Below are positions 20,126 to 31,500 of a stretch of DNA of 64,000 bases, in pieces. The notes below the pieces were generated by a model that searched no databases, was not told the origin of the DNA, and worked only from the letters and a program-made list of their open reading frames with translations. The translations under genes were made by a program, and so were the position numbers. Origin of the DNA: Streptococcus salivarius (lineage in GTDB: Bacteria > Bacillota > Bacilli > Lactobacillales > Streptococcaceae); the NCBI RefSeq assembly GCF_009738225.1, contig NZ_CP018187.1:1250501-1314500 (forward strand), given 5' to 3'. Numbering within the stretch: position 1 is the stretch's first letter; each line of letters opens with the position of its first letter.

Positions 20126-21874
20126 TTAACTATTTTGTGTCTTTTGGGCCGTCTGCATACGATAGTACATTCCCTTAGCCTGCATCAGTTGTTCATGGGT
20201 TCCGTGTTCAACGATATCTCCATTATTCATGACCAAAATAAGGTCCGCATTTTCGATGGTAGACAATCGATGGGCAATGATGAAACTTGTTCGACCTTTC
20301 ATTAATTTAGCGAAGGCCTCTTGAATGAGAAGCTCTGTACGAGTATCGATACTAGAAGTGGCTTCATCCAAGATTAAGATTTTAGGCACATTGACAAATA
20401 TGCGAGCAATGGTCAAAAGCTGACGTTGTCCCTGAGAAAGGGATTGCCCCGCGTCATTCAAGTAGGTGTCATAGCCTTGAGGCAACTGCTTAATAAAGAA
20501 ATCTGCATTGGCAGCCTTGGCTGCTGCTATAACTTCTTCTCGACTGGCTTCGGGATTACCATAGGCAATATTATCATGAATAGTGCCAACCTCAAGCCAA
20601 GTTTCCTGCAAGACCATCCCAATCTGTTTCCGAAGACTCTCACGAGTATAATCTGTAATAGGTCTACCGTCCAGTAGAATGTTCCCCTTGTCCAAATCAT
20701 AGAAACGCATAAGCAGGTTAATCAAGGTAGATTTTCCCGCTCCTGTAGGACCAACAATGGCAACAGTACTTGCGGCAGGGATCTCAATGCTCAAATCCTT
20801 GATAAGAGGTTTATTAGGCAAATAGCCAAATTGGACATGATCAAATTGAAAACGTCCCTGCACATCTGCTTCTTCCAAGACCGCCTTACCTGTTTCTGTT
20901 ATTTCCTCTTCATCCAAAATCATATAAAGGCGATCAGCACAGGCCAAAGCACTTTGAAGTTCTGAAAGTACGGACGAAATGTCATTAAAAGGTTTCGTAT
21001 ACTGAGTCACATAATTTAGGAAGGTAGTCAATTGTCCCACTGTGAAAGCACCACCCGACATGATTCGATAGGCACCAACACCTGCAATAAGAGCATAGAT
21101 CAGACTATTGACAAAACGTGTAGCTGGGTTAACCGCTGACGAATAAAAGATAGCCCCCTGTGAATAATCAGCATACTTACCATTGACGTCTTTAAAACTC
21201 CTAACCATCTGTTCTTGAGCATTTAGACTCTGTACTAAAGCTTCTTGAGTCAGACTTTCCTCAATCAATTGAGTCTGCATGCCTCGCCATTTAGTTTGAT
21301 TGCGATAGAGTTGATAGCTCTTCTTTGCGATAAAACGTGCCACAAGCATTGACAGAGGCGTCATGACTAGGACTAAGAGCATCATGAACCAGTCTAAGCG
21401 AGCCATGGTAATGATTATGACAAAGATAGTCAAAAGCCCAACGAAAAATTGGTTAAAGACCATGAGAAGTCCGTTGTTTAACTGATCGCTATCTGTAGTC
21501 ACACGGCTAACCATGTCTCCAGTTCCTTGACGATCAAGGTAACTAAGAGGCATAGCATGAATTTTCATCATGACTCGTTCACGTAAACTTTCGCTATATG
21601 AATAAATCAAACGATTATAAATCAAAGGGTTAAGCCACTGGATTGCACTATTAGCTAAGATAACTACAAGCATCTGCCAAATTAAACGTGACATCAATAG
21701 AACGGCGTTCATCTTAAGAACAGCGTCCACTGCATCACCAATTAAGATAGGTAAGTAAACCGTTAAGGCAACTTGAATAATGGTCCCAACAGTTGCTAAG
21801 GCAAAGAGGTAACGCTGACTTAAGATATCTCTACTTAAACGTTTAAGCGTTGATTTATTATTTCTAGCCTTCAT
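20126..21874 (-). CDS. ABC exporter half-transporter, second subunit
   Basis: About 582 residues from the ATG giving MKARNNKSTLKRL, chosen because AAGGAGGT lies 6-7 nt upstream; a start 41 codons further up would lie fully inside the neighbouring gene. The N-terminal membrane domain has six helices (about 20-310). The nucleotide domain has Walker A GPTGAGKST, a degenerate-free signature LSQGQRQ, Walker B ILILDEATSSID and H-loop AHRLST. With the preceding gene it should form a heterodimeric multidrug or lipid-type exporter (BmrCD/LmrCD-like). It overlaps that gene by 11 nt. Confidence 0.88.
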   Translation of the reverse strand: MKARNNKSTLKRLSRDILSQRYLFALATVGTIIQVALTVYLPILIGDAVDAVLKMNAVLLMSRLIWQMLVVILANSAIQWLNPLIYNRLIYSYSESLRERVMMKIHAMPLSYLDRQGTGDMVSRVTTDSDQLNNGLLMVFNQFFVGLLTIFVIIITMARLDWFMMLLVLVMTPLSMLVARFIAKKSYQLYRNQTKWRGMQTQLIEESLTQEALVQSLNAQEQMVRSFKDVNGKYADYSQGAIFYSSAVNPATRFVNSLIYALIAGVGAYRIMSGGAFTVGQLTTFLNYVTQYTKPFNDISSVLSELQSALACADRLYMILDEEEITETGKAVLEEADVQGRFQFDHVQFGYLPNKPLIKDLSIEIPAASTVAIVGPTGAGKSTLINLLMRFYDLDKGNILLDGRPITDYTRESLRKQIGMVLQETWLEVGTIHDNIAYGNPEASREEVIAAAKAANADFFIKQLPQGYDTYLNDAGQSLSQGQRQLLTIARIFVNVPKILILDEATSSIDTRTELLIQEAFAKLMKGRTSFIIAHRLSTIENADLILVMNNGDIVEHGTHEQLMQAKGMYYRMQTAQKTQNS

Positions 21875-23603
21875 CAGCGACCTCCTTTTGATGTTGAGAA
21901 TAATGAATGTCTTGATAGAGTTTATTTGTGGCAAGCAATTCTTCATGATTACCCAAGCCAACTTGATGTCCCTTATCAAGCACCAAAATTTGATCAACAG
22001 CTTTTAGACTATTCGTTCTTTGCGAAATAATAATCAAACTCGTTGATTTAAGATTGTCTCTGATAGCCGCTAGTAGGCGACTTTCAGTCAAGTAATCTAG
22101 GGCTGAGGTGGAGTCATCCAAAATCAAGAATGGTGCTGGTCTCATCAGCGCACGCGCAATAGTCAAACGTTGACGTTGACCCCCCGAAAAATTACGGCCA
22201 AATGACTCAACTGGCTCATCTAAACCAAGGTCCTTATCCCTTACAAAATCAGTAGCCTGAGCCATGTCAAGCGCATGCCACAGTTCTTGCTCACTTGGTT
22301 CGTGGTCAAGCCCTAATGACAAGTTTGAACGAATGGTTCCCCTAAATAACTCGGCTTTTTGTGGGACATAGGCAACCCAAGAACGCCACTCTTTAAGGTT
22401 TTTTGATGATTTTTGATCTTTGAAAATAGCTAATGAACCAAGCTGAGGCTGATATAAATTCATGATTAAGTTTACCAATGTCGATTTACCCGAACCTGTA
22501 CCACCAATAATACCGAGTGACTGACCTTGAGTAAGACTTACTTCAATCTCTTGGAGTGATGGCGAACTAGCCGTAGGATAGGTGAAGGTCATGTGTTCGA
22601 TAGCTAGCACAGTTGAAGCCTGACTAGAAGTTCGGACTTCTAAAGGTGCCTCAATATCCTCATCTTGAAGTTCAAAAATAGCTTGTACACGCTTCGCTGA
22701 AATAAAGCTTTGATTCAGATTAGTCAACATCATGGCCAATTTAAGGAGCTCCGTCAAAATTTGCAAGAGATAATTGACCAGAGCAATCAGCATACCTTGA
22801 GACAAAAGGCCAGCTTGAATTTGCAGATTTCCTTGCCAAAGGATAGCAATCAAGGTCATATTAACAACCAAGAAAGTCAAAGGACTAATGAGACTTGCTA
22901 TCACTCCTGTTTTGAGCTGCCACTTCTTCAAGTCTTTGTTGACGGCAGTAAAGTTATCTAATTCACGCTCACTTTGATCAAAAGCCCGAATAACCCTCAT
23001 ACCTTCAAGTTGTTGACGCGTATTGGTAACAATCGATTCATTAATCACTCGAATCTTGGCATATAAAGGATTGACGATGCGACTGGCTAGAACAATAATA
23101 AGGGTCAATACCAAGACCATGCCTAGAAACCATAGAGTCAAGCGTGGACTGATTCGGAATGCCATAATAATGGCTCCCGTCACGATAATTGGTGCTCTCA
23201 AAAAGAGCCTCAAAAATTGATTGATACCCGTTTGGATTTGAAAGGTATCACCAGTCAAACGTGTCACCAAACTTGACGTTCCAATCTCATCCCGCTTCTC
23301 CTTTGATAAACGCATGATTTTCGCATACAAATCATTGGTCAAACCTCTGGCATAGCCAACTGCTGCTCTGGATGAAAAATACTGTGCTGAAATAGCAACT
23401 ACAACCCCAATAACGGCAAGTCCGAACAAGAGAAAAATCATCATAAACAGATGATTTTGGTCTTTATTTGGAATAGTTGTGTCGACAATTCCAGCAATCA
23501 CTAGAGGGACCAAGAGTTCGAAACTGGCTTCGATTAATTTAAAAACGGGTCCCAGGATACTGTCTTTGATGTATCCTCTAAAATACACTAATAATGCTTT
23601 CAT
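21864..23603 (-). CDS. ABC exporter half-transporter, first subunit
   Basis: 579 residues: membrane domain (about 1-310) and ATPase domain with Walker A GGTGSGKST, signature FSGGQRQR and Walker B FLILDDSTSALD. Here the residue after Walker B is Asp (LILDDST) rather than the catalytic Glu, and the switch position reads SQRTNS instead of AHR. That marks the degenerate ATP site common in heterodimeric exporters; its partner keeps the active residues. The substrate cannot be read from sequence. The gene lies about 30 nt downstream of the lysozyme-like gene. Confidence 0.88.
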   Translation of the reverse strand: MKALLVYFRGYIKDSILGPVFKLIEASFELLVPLVIAGIVDTTIPNKDQNHLFMMIFLLFGLAVIGVVVAISAQYFSSRAAVGYARGLTNDLYAKIMRLSKEKRDEIGTSSLVTRLTGDTFQIQTGINQFLRLFLRAPIIVTGAIIMAFRISPRLTLWFLGMVLVLTLIIVLASRIVNPLYAKIRVINESIVTNTRQQLEGMRVIRAFDQSERELDNFTAVNKDLKKWQLKTGVIASLISPLTFLVVNMTLIAILWQGNLQIQAGLLSQGMLIALVNYLLQILTELLKLAMMLTNLNQSFISAKRVQAIFELQDEDIEAPLEVRTSSQASTVLAIEHMTFTYPTASSPSLQEIEVSLTQGQSLGIIGGTGSGKSTLVNLIMNLYQPQLGSLAIFKDQKSSKNLKEWRSWVAYVPQKAELFRGTIRSNLSLGLDHEPSEQELWHALDMAQATDFVRDKDLGLDEPVESFGRNFSGGQRQRLTIARALMRPAPFLILDDSTSALDYLTESRLLAAIRDNLKSTSLIIISQRTNSLKAVDQILVLDKGHQVGLGNHEELLATNKLYQDIHYSQHQKEVADEG

Positions 23604-23633
23604 TTGTCTTTCCTAAGTTTAACGTCCTTACTC

Positions 23634-24245
23634 TTAGAGGCGCGAGAACATACGCATCAAAAAGAGATTAAACTGTACTTCCTTAGCGTAGTAAATATTT
23701 CCGCCATTTGTATAAAGTTTTCCGCCACCATAGTACATGGCAACTGGTTGGTAATAGGTGTATGTTTGCCCGCTAGTGTTTCCTAGACTCGGAGCAACGA
23801 CATTTTTAGAGTAAGCCTTTGCGAGTTCGACGGTGTTAACTCCACCATTATCAGCCACATAATCGATATAGGCCTTACCAAAATTATAGGCTTGTACTGC
23901 TGTCCAAGGATCCACCTTATGGTGGGCAGCTTCTTCCAGATTTTCCGACAGCACCGTCACCCCTTGACGAATACTTTCTTTTCGATCTGTTATGGAGTTG
24001 GTCACCCCTGTAGAACTTTCACTGGACTGCATCACGTCATCTGTCTTCCCCTTGGTTTCTGTGTAGATCATAGCCAGAACCAAATCGACATTGGTTGTAT
24101 TATCAATGTCGTCCTCTGCCAAAACCTCCTTAACCATGGATTCATAGGTTAAGACATGTTGAATATTGGCATGGATTCGATAGCATTGGATAACTATGAT
24201 AAGGACTACGACAAAAACCGCCAGACGTCTTATCCATTTAAACAT
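23634..24245 (-). CDS. Membrane-anchored lysozyme-like peptidoglycan hydrolase (PvaA-like)
   Basis: About 203 residues from MFKWIRRLAVFVVVLIIVIQ; this ATG starts one base after the stop of the previous gene. One N-terminal membrane helix (5-22) is followed by an extracellular lysozyme/transglycosylase-like domain. The likely catalytic Glu lies in MIYTETKGK near residue 59, followed by MQSSES and the AVQAYNFG segment. It resembles the bacteriophage T4-lysozyme-like family that includes pneumococcal PvaA and probably trims the wall. The function is by family. Confidence 0.82.
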   Translation of the reverse strand: MFKWIRRLAVFVVVLIIVIQCYRIHANIQHVLTYESMVKEVLAEDDIDNTTNVDLVLAMIYTETKGKTDDVMQSSESSTGVTNSITDRKESIRQGVTVLSENLEEAAHHKVDPWTAVQAYNFGKAYIDYVADNGGVNTVELAKAYSKNVVAPSLGNTSGQTYTYYQPVAMYYGGGKLYTNGGNIYYAKEVQFNLFLMRMFSRL

Positions 24246-24246
24246 A

Positions 24247-25224
24247 TTATTTATTGATGATATCCTCGATATTTTTGATGAGAATAGAGTAGGTACCATC
24301 AGGATTTTGAAAAAACTCAACACTATCAGCATCCTGATACACATTATTAGGCACGATTAACTCAATTCCGTTCGATAACGATAATTTTTGATTCTCCAAT
24401 TTCTTAATTTGACGCGAATGGTCAATATCTGATACCGAGATAGGCTCAGGTATGGCCTCTTTGAGCTCATCAACGAAGGTCAAACGAGCTGTCAAATTAT
24501 TATCAAAGAGCTGGTCTGCCAATTTTTCAGGTGATAACTCTTGATCTTCTTCCAAATTATTGAAAATAGCAGATTTCATTTTTCCTTGGAAGTTAAAATC
24601 ATCCTGATTAAAATTCTCGGCAATCTTCTGAGCAGTATCTTCAACCATCTTAATCGATTTTTTGACAGATTGTTCAGGCTGGACCTGCAACAGATTTTCA
24701 GAGAAATAATTAGCAAAGCTTCCATTATGCTTGATTCGCTTTTCAATCAAATAATACTGCTTACTACTACGATTGATTACCAAAGCTTCATCGGGTGTTT
24801 GGGCCGCAGAAGGCAAATTATTTTGTGACAATTGAATAGGATGTTGGCTATCTCCCAAAGAATGAATCAAACTATCCTTGAGAGCAATACGCAAGAAAGC
24901 AAAATACTCTTGCCCTTCTTTGTCAAACTGAATAAAGACCAAATCATTGGTCTTTTGATCTTCAGAAATGACAAATTCTTCCTTCCAAAGTTGGGCAATC
25001 TTGACTGAGCTTTCCATCAAATCATCTCCTAAATGACTGATGAAAACATTCTCTGCATCGAAATAGCCACGTTTAGCCTCATCAGAGAAAACTTTAGAGA
25101 GTTTCTTTCGAAAATACTCATCTAAGCGTGGCGTTATTTCAAGAGGCCCTTCTGCTAAAACCAGCTCCGTATCATTTGGCGAAAACTGGTGAATGATAAT
25201 GCGTTTAATATATAAATCTAACAT
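24247..25224 (-). CDS. Nucleoid-associated protein (NdpA/YejK family)
   Basis: 325 residues starting MLDLYIKRIIIHQFSPND. The opening KRIIIHQF..., the LRIALKDSLIH segment and the central region resemble the 37-kDa nucleoid-associated family (YejK/NdpA in E. coli), common as a single copy in streptococci. Its job in Gram-positives is not established. It follows glyA by 5 nt and precedes the lysozyme-like gene by 1 nt, so it is embedded in an operon. Confidence 0.8.
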   Translation of the reverse strand: MLDLYIKRIIIHQFSPNDTELVLAEGPLEITPRLDEYFRKKLSKVFSDEAKRGYFDAENVFISHLGDDLMESSVKIAQLWKEEFVISEDQKTNDLVFIQFDKEGQEYFAFLRIALKDSLIHSLGDSQHPIQLSQNNLPSAAQTPDEALVINRSSKQYYLIEKRIKHNGSFANYFSENLLQVQPEQSVKKSIKMVEDTAQKIAENFNQDDFNFQGKMKSAIFNNLEEDQELSPEKLADQLFDNNLTARLTFVDELKEAIPEPISVSDIDHSRQIKKLENQKLSLSNGIELIVPNNVYQDADSVEFFQNPDGTYSILIKNIEDIINK

Positions 25225-25229
25225 AGTTT

Positions 25230-26480
25230 TTAATAGAGTGGGAAGGCATCTGTAAGAGCTTTAACTTCTCCACGAATGCGTTCCAAAACTTCAGGTTTAT
25301 CGTGATTTTCCAAAGCTTCAACCATTAATTCAGCAATTTTACGGCTCTCAGCTTCACCCATACCACGACTTGTGATGGCTGGACTACCAACACGGATACC
25401 TGATGTCTTGAATGGAGACAATTGCTCGTAAGGAATACCATTCTTGTTCAAAGTAATATTAACTTCTTCAAGAACGTTTTGTGCAACTTTACCATTTTCA
25501 ACAACTTTAGTCACATCAACCAAGAAGAGGTGATTGTTAGTTCCACCTGAGATAACACGGAAATCTGGATGTTGATTGAAAACGTCAGCCATGGCAGCAG
25601 CATTCTTGATAACATTTTCCCCATATTCCTTAAAGGCAGGATCAAGTGCTTCTTTAAGAGCAACAGCTTTAGCAGCAATAACGTGTTCCAATGGACCACC
25701 TTGCAAACCAGGGAAGACCGCAGAATTCAATTTCTTAGCGATATCTTCATCATCAGTCAAAATCAAACCACCGCGAGGACCACGAAGCGTCTTGTGAGTT
25801 GTTGTAGTTGTCACATGTGCATGAGGAACTGGACTTGGATGATGACCAGAGGCTACAAGACCAGCAATGTGAGCCATATCTACCATGAGGTAGGCACCTA
25901 CAGCATCAGCAATTTCACGGAATTTAGCAAAATCAATGATACGTGAGTAAGCTGAAGCCCCAGCAACGATGAGTTTTGGTTGTACTTCTTTAGCTTGAGC
26001 GAGAATCGCATCGTAATCAAGAAGTTCAGTTTCCTTATCAACGTTGTAAGCCACAAAGTTATAGGTCTTACCAGAGAAGCTAACTGGTGCACCATGTGTC
26101 AAGTGACCACCCGCTGACAAATCCATTCCCATAACCGTATCACCTGGTTGAATCAAAGACATGTAAACTGCTGCATTAGCTTGGCTACCTGAGTGAGGTT
26201 GCACGTTGGCAAATTTTGCTCCAAAAAGTTCTTTGGCACGCTCAATAGCAAGTGACTCAACCACATCAATCACGTCTGTACCACCATAGTAACGTTTACC
26301 TGGATAGCCTTCTGCGTACTTGTTAGTCAAGAGTGTTCCTTGAGCAGCCATTACAGCTTTAGATACCACGTTCTCAGAGGCAATCAACTCAATATTGTTT
26401 TGCTGACGTTCTGCCTCAGCATCGATGGCGTTCCATAGTTCAGGGTCAAATGCTTTGTAATCTTCTTTATCAAAAATCAT
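25230..26480 (-). CDS. glyA: Serine hydroxymethyltransferase
   Basis: A 416-residue PLP enzyme converting serine and THF to glycine and methylene-THF, the substrate of MetF. Conserved blocks include [29 protein letters not shown]-type [19 protein letters not shown] and the PLP-lysine segment [14 protein letters not shown] near residue 227. Length is normal. An AGGAG-type ribosome site precedes the ATG. Confidence 0.98.
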   Translation of the reverse strand: MIFDKEDYKAFDPELWNAIDAEAERQQNNIELIASENVVSKAVMAAQGTLLTNKYAEGYPGKRYYGGTDVIDVVESLAIERAKELFGAKFANVQPHSGSQANAAVYMSLIQPGDTVMGMDLSAGGHLTHGAPVSFSGKTYNFVAYNVDKETELLDYDAILAQAKEVQPKLIVAGASAYSRIIDFAKFREIADAVGAYLMVDMAHIAGLVASGHHPSPVPHAHVTTTTTHKTLRGPRGGLILTDDEDIAKKLNSAVFPGLQGGPLEHVIAAKAVALKEALDPAFKEYGENVIKNAAAMADVFNQHPDFRVISGGTNNHLFLVDVTKVVENGKVAQNVLEEVNITLNKNGIPYEQLSPFKTSGIRVGSPAITSRGMGEAESRKIAELMVEALENHDKPEVLERIRGEVKALTDAFPLY

Positions 26481-26572
26481 AGAGGTCTCCTTTGAGGTCT
26501 AATGGGGTTCAATCAACTCACCCACATACAGTCGGAAATTATCTCACACTTCCATATGTCTCTGTTAGTCAT

Positions 26573-27049
26573 TTATTCTATGGTCAACTCTGGTAGAGCC
26601 GCCAATAGGTCTTCTCCTTTTGTCAATTTAATAAACCGTTTCTGCATCTTATCACAAGTATAACCTACTTTTTCATAAAATGCATGCGCACCCAGACGAT
26701 GGTCTGCAGAATTTAAGCGAATAAACTCATAACCGCGTCTTTTTGTTTCTTGCTCCAACCCTTCAAGTAAAATTTTACCGATCCCCATCCCTTGTCTTTG
26801 AGGTAAAACTGCTAAGGCCAAGATATTAAATCCTGCATTGGAATAGAGACATTCATAAACCTCTGCATGAACGTAGCCAAGGAGTTCATGACTAGCATCA
26901 TCCTCATAACCTAGTAGAAAATGATGTGGGTCTTTGGATAATCTAGCTAATTGACTAGCCGTTTCCTCTGAACTAAAAGCATAACCTAAAGCCTCTTTGT
27001 TAATCTCACAAATTGCTTTAACATCTGTCGCTATCAAATCACGTAGCAT
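26573..27049 (-). CDS. GNAT-family N-acetyltransferase
   Basis: About 158 residues from MLRDLIATDVKAICEINKEA. The acetyl-CoA binding segment ALAVLPQRQGMGIGKILLEGLE has the Q/R-x-x-G-x-G/A motif near residues 90-102; HAFYEKVGYT is typical of the C-terminal part. The ATG starts one base after the sua5 stop. The substrate is unknown; the order prfA-prmC-sua5-GNAT-glyA is common in streptococci and gives no clear clue. Confidence 0.85.
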   Translation of the reverse strand: MLRDLIATDVKAICEINKEALGYAFSSEETASQLARLSKDPHHFLLGYEDDASHELLGYVHAEVYECLYSNAGFNILALAVLPQRQGMGIGKILLEGLEQETKRRGYEFIRLNSADHRLGAHAFYEKVGYTCDKMQKRFIKLTKGEDLLAALPELTIE

Positions 27050-27050
27050 G

Positions 27051-27662
27051 TTATACCTCCTCGAAAGGGATTTTTGGTAGCTCGGCAAGAATGTCTTCTT
27101 GAGTGATAGAACCTTGCCGTAAAATTTTCACCTTGTTGCCAGACAAATCCAAAATCGTCGAATCTACACCTAACAAGGCATCATCATCTTGATAGCCAGT
27201 CACTTGAAAATCAAATTGGGCTCTTATTTGGTCAAAATACCGACCACTAGCCTTCCCAGACTTATTAGCAGATGGACCAATCAAAGGCCCTTCCGCTTGA
27301 ATCAGCTCTCTAGTAACAGGATGGTCTGGCAAACGGAATCCAACTGTCGCCAAACCCGAATTAATCCACTTAGGTACTTGACTATTAGCTTTTAGAACGA
27401 TAGTCAAAGGTCCAGGCAAAAAAGCATCATACAATTGTTTCAAATACTTGGGTTGCTCTTTTGAGTAGGACAGGATATCTTCATAAGAAGCGACATTCAA
27501 ATTCATGGCTTTATCTCTGGGACGATTTTTTAGCTCATAAACATGGTCAACAGCTTGCTCATCTAAAGCCTTAGCAAATAGACCATAAACAGTCTCTGTA
27601 GGAAGGACAACTGCTCCACCGTCAGCCAAGATTTCTCTTAACACTTTATTACTTTTCATCAT
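27051..27662 (-). CDS. L-threonylcarbamoyladenylate synthase (Sua5/YrdC/TsaC)
   Basis: About 203 residues beginning [28 protein letters not shown]. It makes threonylcarbamoyl-AMP for the t6A37 modification of ANN-decoding tRNAs. PTETVYGL, KNRPRDKAMNLNV and GPSANKSGKAS are diagnostic of the YrdC fold. It overlaps prmC by 11 or 14 nt; two adjacent ATGs (27662 and 27659) are both possible starts. No separate Sua5 C-terminal domain is present, so it is the short TsaC-like form. Confidence 0.93.
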   Translation of the reverse strand: MMKSNKVLREILADGGAVVLPTETVYGLFAKALDEQAVDHVYELKNRPRDKAMNLNVASYEDILSYSKEQPKYLKQLYDAFLPGPLTIVLKANSQVPKWINSGLATVGFRLPDHPVTRELIQAEGPLIGPSANKSGKASGRYFDQIRAQFDFQVTGYQDDDALLGVDSTILDLSGNKVKILRQGSITQEDILAELPKIPFEEV

Positions 27663-28482
27663 CCACCACGACCATTCTATCTTGCCCAAATTGGTCCTTA
27701 AGAACACGCACACGCTTATCTGGAAAATGTAGAGACAAGAGTTTCTTCAAATCACAGCCCTGCTTATAGCCAATTTCAAAGTAGAGCTTTCCTTTTGGAG
27801 TTAAATACTTATCTGCGTCCTCAATAATCTTTCTATAAATGGCAAGGCCATCTTCATCAGCAAACAAGGCCATCTTTGGCTCGCTAGCCAAGACATTGGT
27901 ACCAACTTCGTTCTTATCATTTTCAGAAATATAGGGAGGATTTGACACAATGATATCAAAACTACCAGAAATATTTTCGAAAACATCCGATTGCACAAAG
28001 TTAATGTCTGCCTGATTTAGCTTAGCATTCTCTTTAGCAAGTACTAAGGCGTCAGCTGACAAGTCACTAGCTGTTACTTTCCAAGAGGGGCAACTCTTTT
28101 TCAGAGATACCGAAATAGCACCACTCCCAGTTCCGATATCAAGAATCTTGAGCTCGGAGCTAGGGTTTTCCGCTAAAATCAAATCCACTAGTTCCTCAGT
28201 TTCAGGACGTGGAATCAAGACACGCTCATCAACCTGAAAACGCAAGCCATGAAAATCTTCATAACCCAAAATATACTGAGCAGGCTTGTGATTCTTTAGT
28301 TGGCTGAATACATAAGCTAACAACTCTGCATCTTCCTCTGAAACTTCTTGACGCAATTGAAGAACAAAATGAGTCAAGTCCCATTGCTTCAAACCACGAT
28401 AAACGAAGGAAAGGGCCTCTGGCTCTTCACCAACAGCATCAAGCTGCTTCTCATAGTCATCCAGGACATCCGCTAAAATCAT
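27649..28482 (-). CDS. prmC: Release factor glutamine methyltransferase
   Basis: A 277-residue SAM-dependent enzyme that methylates the GGQ glutamine of release factors. The SAM motif [15 protein letters not shown] is near residue 114 and the catalytic NPPYI near 180. PRPETEELV is also typical. The start overlaps the stop of prfA by 4 nt (ATGA), linking the modifying enzyme to its substrate. Confidence 0.96.
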   Translation of the reverse strand: MILADVLDDYEKQLDAVGEEPEALSFVYRGLKQWDLTHFVLQLRQEVSEEDAELLAYVFSQLKNHKPAQYILGYEDFHGLRFQVDERVLIPRPETEELVDLILAENPSSELKILDIGTGSGAISVSLKKSCPSWKVTASDLSADALVLAKENAKLNQADINFVQSDVFENISGSFDIIVSNPPYISENDKNEVGTNVLASEPKMALFADEDGLAIYRKIIEDADKYLTPKGKLYFEIGYKQGCDLKKLLSLHFPDKRVRVLKDQFGQDRMVVVDDEK

Positions 28483-29558
28483 TTGTTAAGCTCTTCCAAT
28501 TTTTGAGTTTGATCATAAAGAACCAAGGCATCCACAACTTCATCTAATTTACCAGCTAGAATTGTATCAAGCTTTTGAAGGGTCAAACCAATACGGTGAT
28601 CAGTTACACGGTTTTGCGGGAAGTTGTAAGTACGGATACGCTCTGAACGATCCCCTGTACCAACAGTCGATTTACGCTCAGCATCTTGTTCATCTTGAGC
28701 GATTTGTGCAAAGTGGTCCGCAACACGCGCACGGATAATCTTCATAGCTTTATCACGGTTCTTCTGTTGTGTACGTTCTTCTTGCATCTCTACTTTGATT
28801 CCAGTAGGAATGTGAACCATACGAACCGCAGTCGCAACCTTATTGACGTTCTGACCACCGGCACCAGAAGCGTGATAGATATCGACACGAAGGTCCTTAG
28901 GGTCAATTTCGTACTCTACTTCTTCAACTTCTGGCATAACCAAAACAGTTGCTGTAGAGGTATGAACACGACCTTGACTTTCAGTCACAGGCACACGTTG
29001 CACACGGTGTGCTCCTGATTCATATTTGAGTTTAGAATACACGGATTGCCCTGAAACCATGGCAACCACTTCTTTGATACCACCGACACCATTATAAGAG
29101 GCTTCCATAACCTCAAAGCGCCAACCTTGTGTTTCTGCGTATTTTTGGTACATAGCTAGAAGGTCACCCGCAAACAAGGCAGCTTCATCACCACCTGCAG
29201 CCCCACGGATTTCAAGGATAATATTCTTGTCATCATTAGGGTCTTTTGGCAAAAGAAGAATTTTCAAACGTTCTTCGTACTCTTCCTTAGCGGCTTTGGA
29301 TTCTTTGAGTTCTTCCTTAGCCATTTCTTCCAAGTCAGGATCACCGCTTGCTTCCTTAATCATCTCTTCAGCATCTGAGATACTTTGGATGACTTGCTTG
29401 TACTCACGGTAAGCTGTCACAGTTTCACGAGTATTTGCTTCTTCACGTGACAACTCCATGAAGCGTTTAGTGTCTGAAACGACTTCAGGGTCACTAAGCA
29501 ATTCACCCAATTCCTCATAGCGGTCTTCAACCGCTTGTAACTGATCATAAATATTCAT
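28479..29558 (-). CDS. prfA: Peptide chain release factor 1
   Basis: 359 residues. It recognises UAA/UAG; the tripeptide anticodon [12 protein letters not shown] region and the catalytic GGQ in [12 protein letters not shown] near residue 232 are present. It is the substrate of PrmC encoded immediately downstream. Confidence 0.98.
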   Translation of the reverse strand: MNIYDQLQAVEDRYEELGELLSDPEVVSDTKRFMELSREEANTRETVTAYREYKQVIQSISDAEEMIKEASGDPDLEEMAKEELKESKAAKEEYEERLKILLLPKDPNDDKNIILEIRGAAGGDEAALFAGDLLAMYQKYAETQGWRFEVMEASYNGVGGIKEVVAMVSGQSVYSKLKYESGAHRVQRVPVTESQGRVHTSTATVLVMPEVEEVEYEIDPKDLRVDIYHASGAGGQNVNKVATAVRMVHIPTGIKVEMQEERTQQKNRDKAMKIIRARVADHFAQIAQDEQDAERKSTVGTGDRSERIRTYNFPQNRVTDHRIGLTLQKLDTILAGKLDEVVDALVLYDQTQKLEELNK

Positions 29559-29595
29559 TTGTTATCTTTACTCCTTATATAACTAATAGTCATTT

Positions 29596-30192
29596 TTAGG
29601 CCTTATTCAAAGGGATTATGTTTTCGTGAGGTGGATTAAACCAGTGCTTTCGGCAAACAGAGATATAACTCTCGTGTCCTCCAATTTGAACTTGTGCTCC
29701 CTCATAAACTGGCTTACCATCTTCCATACGAAGAACCATGGTTGCCTTTCTCGAGCAATAATGACAAATGGTCTTAATCTCATCAATCTTATCAGACAAA
29801 AGCAAAAGGTATTTAGAACCTTCAAAGAGATTGTTCTGAAAATCATTTTTGAGACCAAAAGCCATCACTGGGATATCTAACTCATCAACAATTCGTGCCA
29901 AATCATAGACATTCGCACGGGTCAAAAACTGAGCCTCATCAACTAAAACACAGTAAGGTCGTGGATCCATATTAGCAATGTAACCAAAAATATCCGTATC
30001 ATCACCAATAGGATATGCCTTCCGTTTCATGCCAATACGACTAGAGATATAGCCGACCCCATCTCGATTATCCAAACGACTGGTCAACAATACTACTGGT
30101 TTTCCTTGTTCTTCGTAATTATAGGCAACCTTAAGAATTTCAATGGATTTCCCAGAATTCATAGTGCCATAGCGAAAATAAAGTTGTGCCAA
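29596..30192 (-). CDS. tdk: Thymidine kinase
   Basis: A 198-residue type II thymidine kinase, salvaging thymidine to dTMP. P-loop-like [14 protein letters not shown] near residue 7, [10 protein letters not shown] near 82, and Zn-ligand cysteines in [13 protein letters not shown] and CRKHWF. The first gene of the long minus-strand block ending at the ABC exporter. Confidence 0.96.
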   Translation of the reverse strand: MAQLYFRYGTMNSGKSIEILKVAYNYEEQGKPVVLLTSRLDNRDGVGYISSRIGMKRKAYPIGDDTDIFGYIANMDPRPYCVLVDEAQFLTRANVYDLARIVDELDIPVMAFGLKNDFQNNLFEGSKYLLLLSDKIDEIKTICHYCSRKATMVLRMEDGKPVYEGAQVQIGGHESYISVCRKHWFNPPHENIIPLNKA

Positions 30193-30376
30193 ACCAGTCT
30201 CCTCTAAAATATGTATTGTACTTATTTTATCATAATTCTAAGCGTAAAAGGGAGGGAGACTGAACAATTTTTGAAAAAAGTTCGCCTCACTCCCTTATTT
30301 TTATAATAGGTTTGACTTGTGTTTCAAATGGTTCAATCTTATCACCCTGATAACGTTTCACCAGTCTAATAGCTTC

Positions 30377-31387
30377 TTATGAATAGGCTTTAGCCAATTT
30401 TTCAAGAAGTTCTTCTTTCTCCTCGTCACTAGCAAATGAAGCTTCGATTGCCGTCTTATTATGAGCATAAAAGTCTTGCACTGAGCTATCAAAATGCTTG
30501 TGATAGAGTTCGTATTCCTTGGTTAAGTTTGTATCAGAAACGGTACGATTGTCCGTATTAATGGTAATATTCGCACCTGCTGCTTTCATTTTTAGATAAG
30601 GAAAATCAGCAACTGTAACGGCTGCTTTAGTCTGCAGATTACTTGTTAAACATAACTCTCCTGTGACACCATTTTTGACAAACTCTTCCAAAAGCTCAGG
30701 CTCTTGAGCCAAGATCGTTGCATGGCCATTACGCTTAATTCCCATGGCAATCGACTCAGCCAAAAAGGCTGGGCAACCACACTCACCAGCATGAAAAGTC
30801 ATGGGACGGTTGTAACTTTGGACTTGTTCAATTAGAGGTTTAATCGCTTTAGGTCCATAATGATGCTCATCTCCAGCAAAATCAAAACCAACAAAGTCAC
30901 TATCTTCAACCTTATTTGCTTCATTAAGAATATGAGCCGTTAAATCTTGATTTGATTGACGCATGCCACAAACTAGGGCCTTAGCTACAATTCCAAATTC
31001 TTCTTGAGCTTGACGTAAGCCTTGACAAACGGCATCAATGGTTTCAGCGACAGTCAACCCCTTATCCATTGACAATTCGGGAGCAAAACGCACTTCAATA
31101 TAGATAACATTTTCAAGAGCAGCCTGTTTAGCGACATCATAAGCCGCAATGGTCAAAGCTTCCTTTGTTTGAAGCAAAGGACGAATGTAATCAAAAGCCT
31201 CTAGATAATCTAGGAGACTCTCACAGGTAGCCGGGGCTGTCACATGGTGTCTGAGCTCCGCATCGTCCTTAGGTAACTCAATCTTTGCTAAGTCAGCTAG
31301 GTGACGAATAGTTTCCAATGATAGAGAACCATCCAAATGGCAGTGCAGTTCTGTTTTTGCCAACTTATGAAAATCAATAGCAGTCAT
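30377..31387 (-). CDS. add: Adenosine deaminase
   Basis: 336 residues. The Zn ligands in [13 protein letters not shown] (His-x-His, near residue 15), the HAGECG segment near 201, NGHATIL, and [12 protein letters not shown] near 280 match adenosine deaminase. It converts adenosine to inosine in purine salvage. No operon partner; a GGAGA-like ribosome site (AGAGAGGAAG) precedes the ATG. Confidence 0.93.
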   Translation of the reverse strand: MTAIDFHKLAKTELHCHLDGSLSLETIRHLADLAKIELPKDDAELRHHVTAPATCESLLDYLEAFDYIRPLLQTKEALTIAAYDVAKQAALENVIYIEVRFAPELSMDKGLTVAETIDAVCQGLRQAQEEFGIVAKALVCGMRQSNQDLTAHILNEANKVEDSDFVGFDFAGDEHHYGPKAIKPLIEQVQSYNRPMTFHAGECGCPAFLAESIAMGIKRNGHATILAQEPELLEEFVKNGVTGELCLTSNLQTKAAVTVADFPYLKMKAAGANITINTDNRTVSDTNLTKEYELYHKHFDSSVQDFYAHNKTAIEASFASDEEKEELLEKLAKAYS

Positions 31388-31500
31388 TCTTTTCTTCCTC
31401 TCTAAACAATATGTTTTTATCAGATAAAAATTAATTTTTACTATCTTATCATTCTTATAGAAAAAGTCAAGATGGCGCGCTAATAGGACGTAGTAGATTC

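Noticed and set aside
22014..22170. Damaged ATPase site in the first ABC half-transporter taken as decay
   Set aside because: Asp in place of the catalytic Glu is normal for one half of a heterodimeric exporter, and the partner gene keeps the active site.
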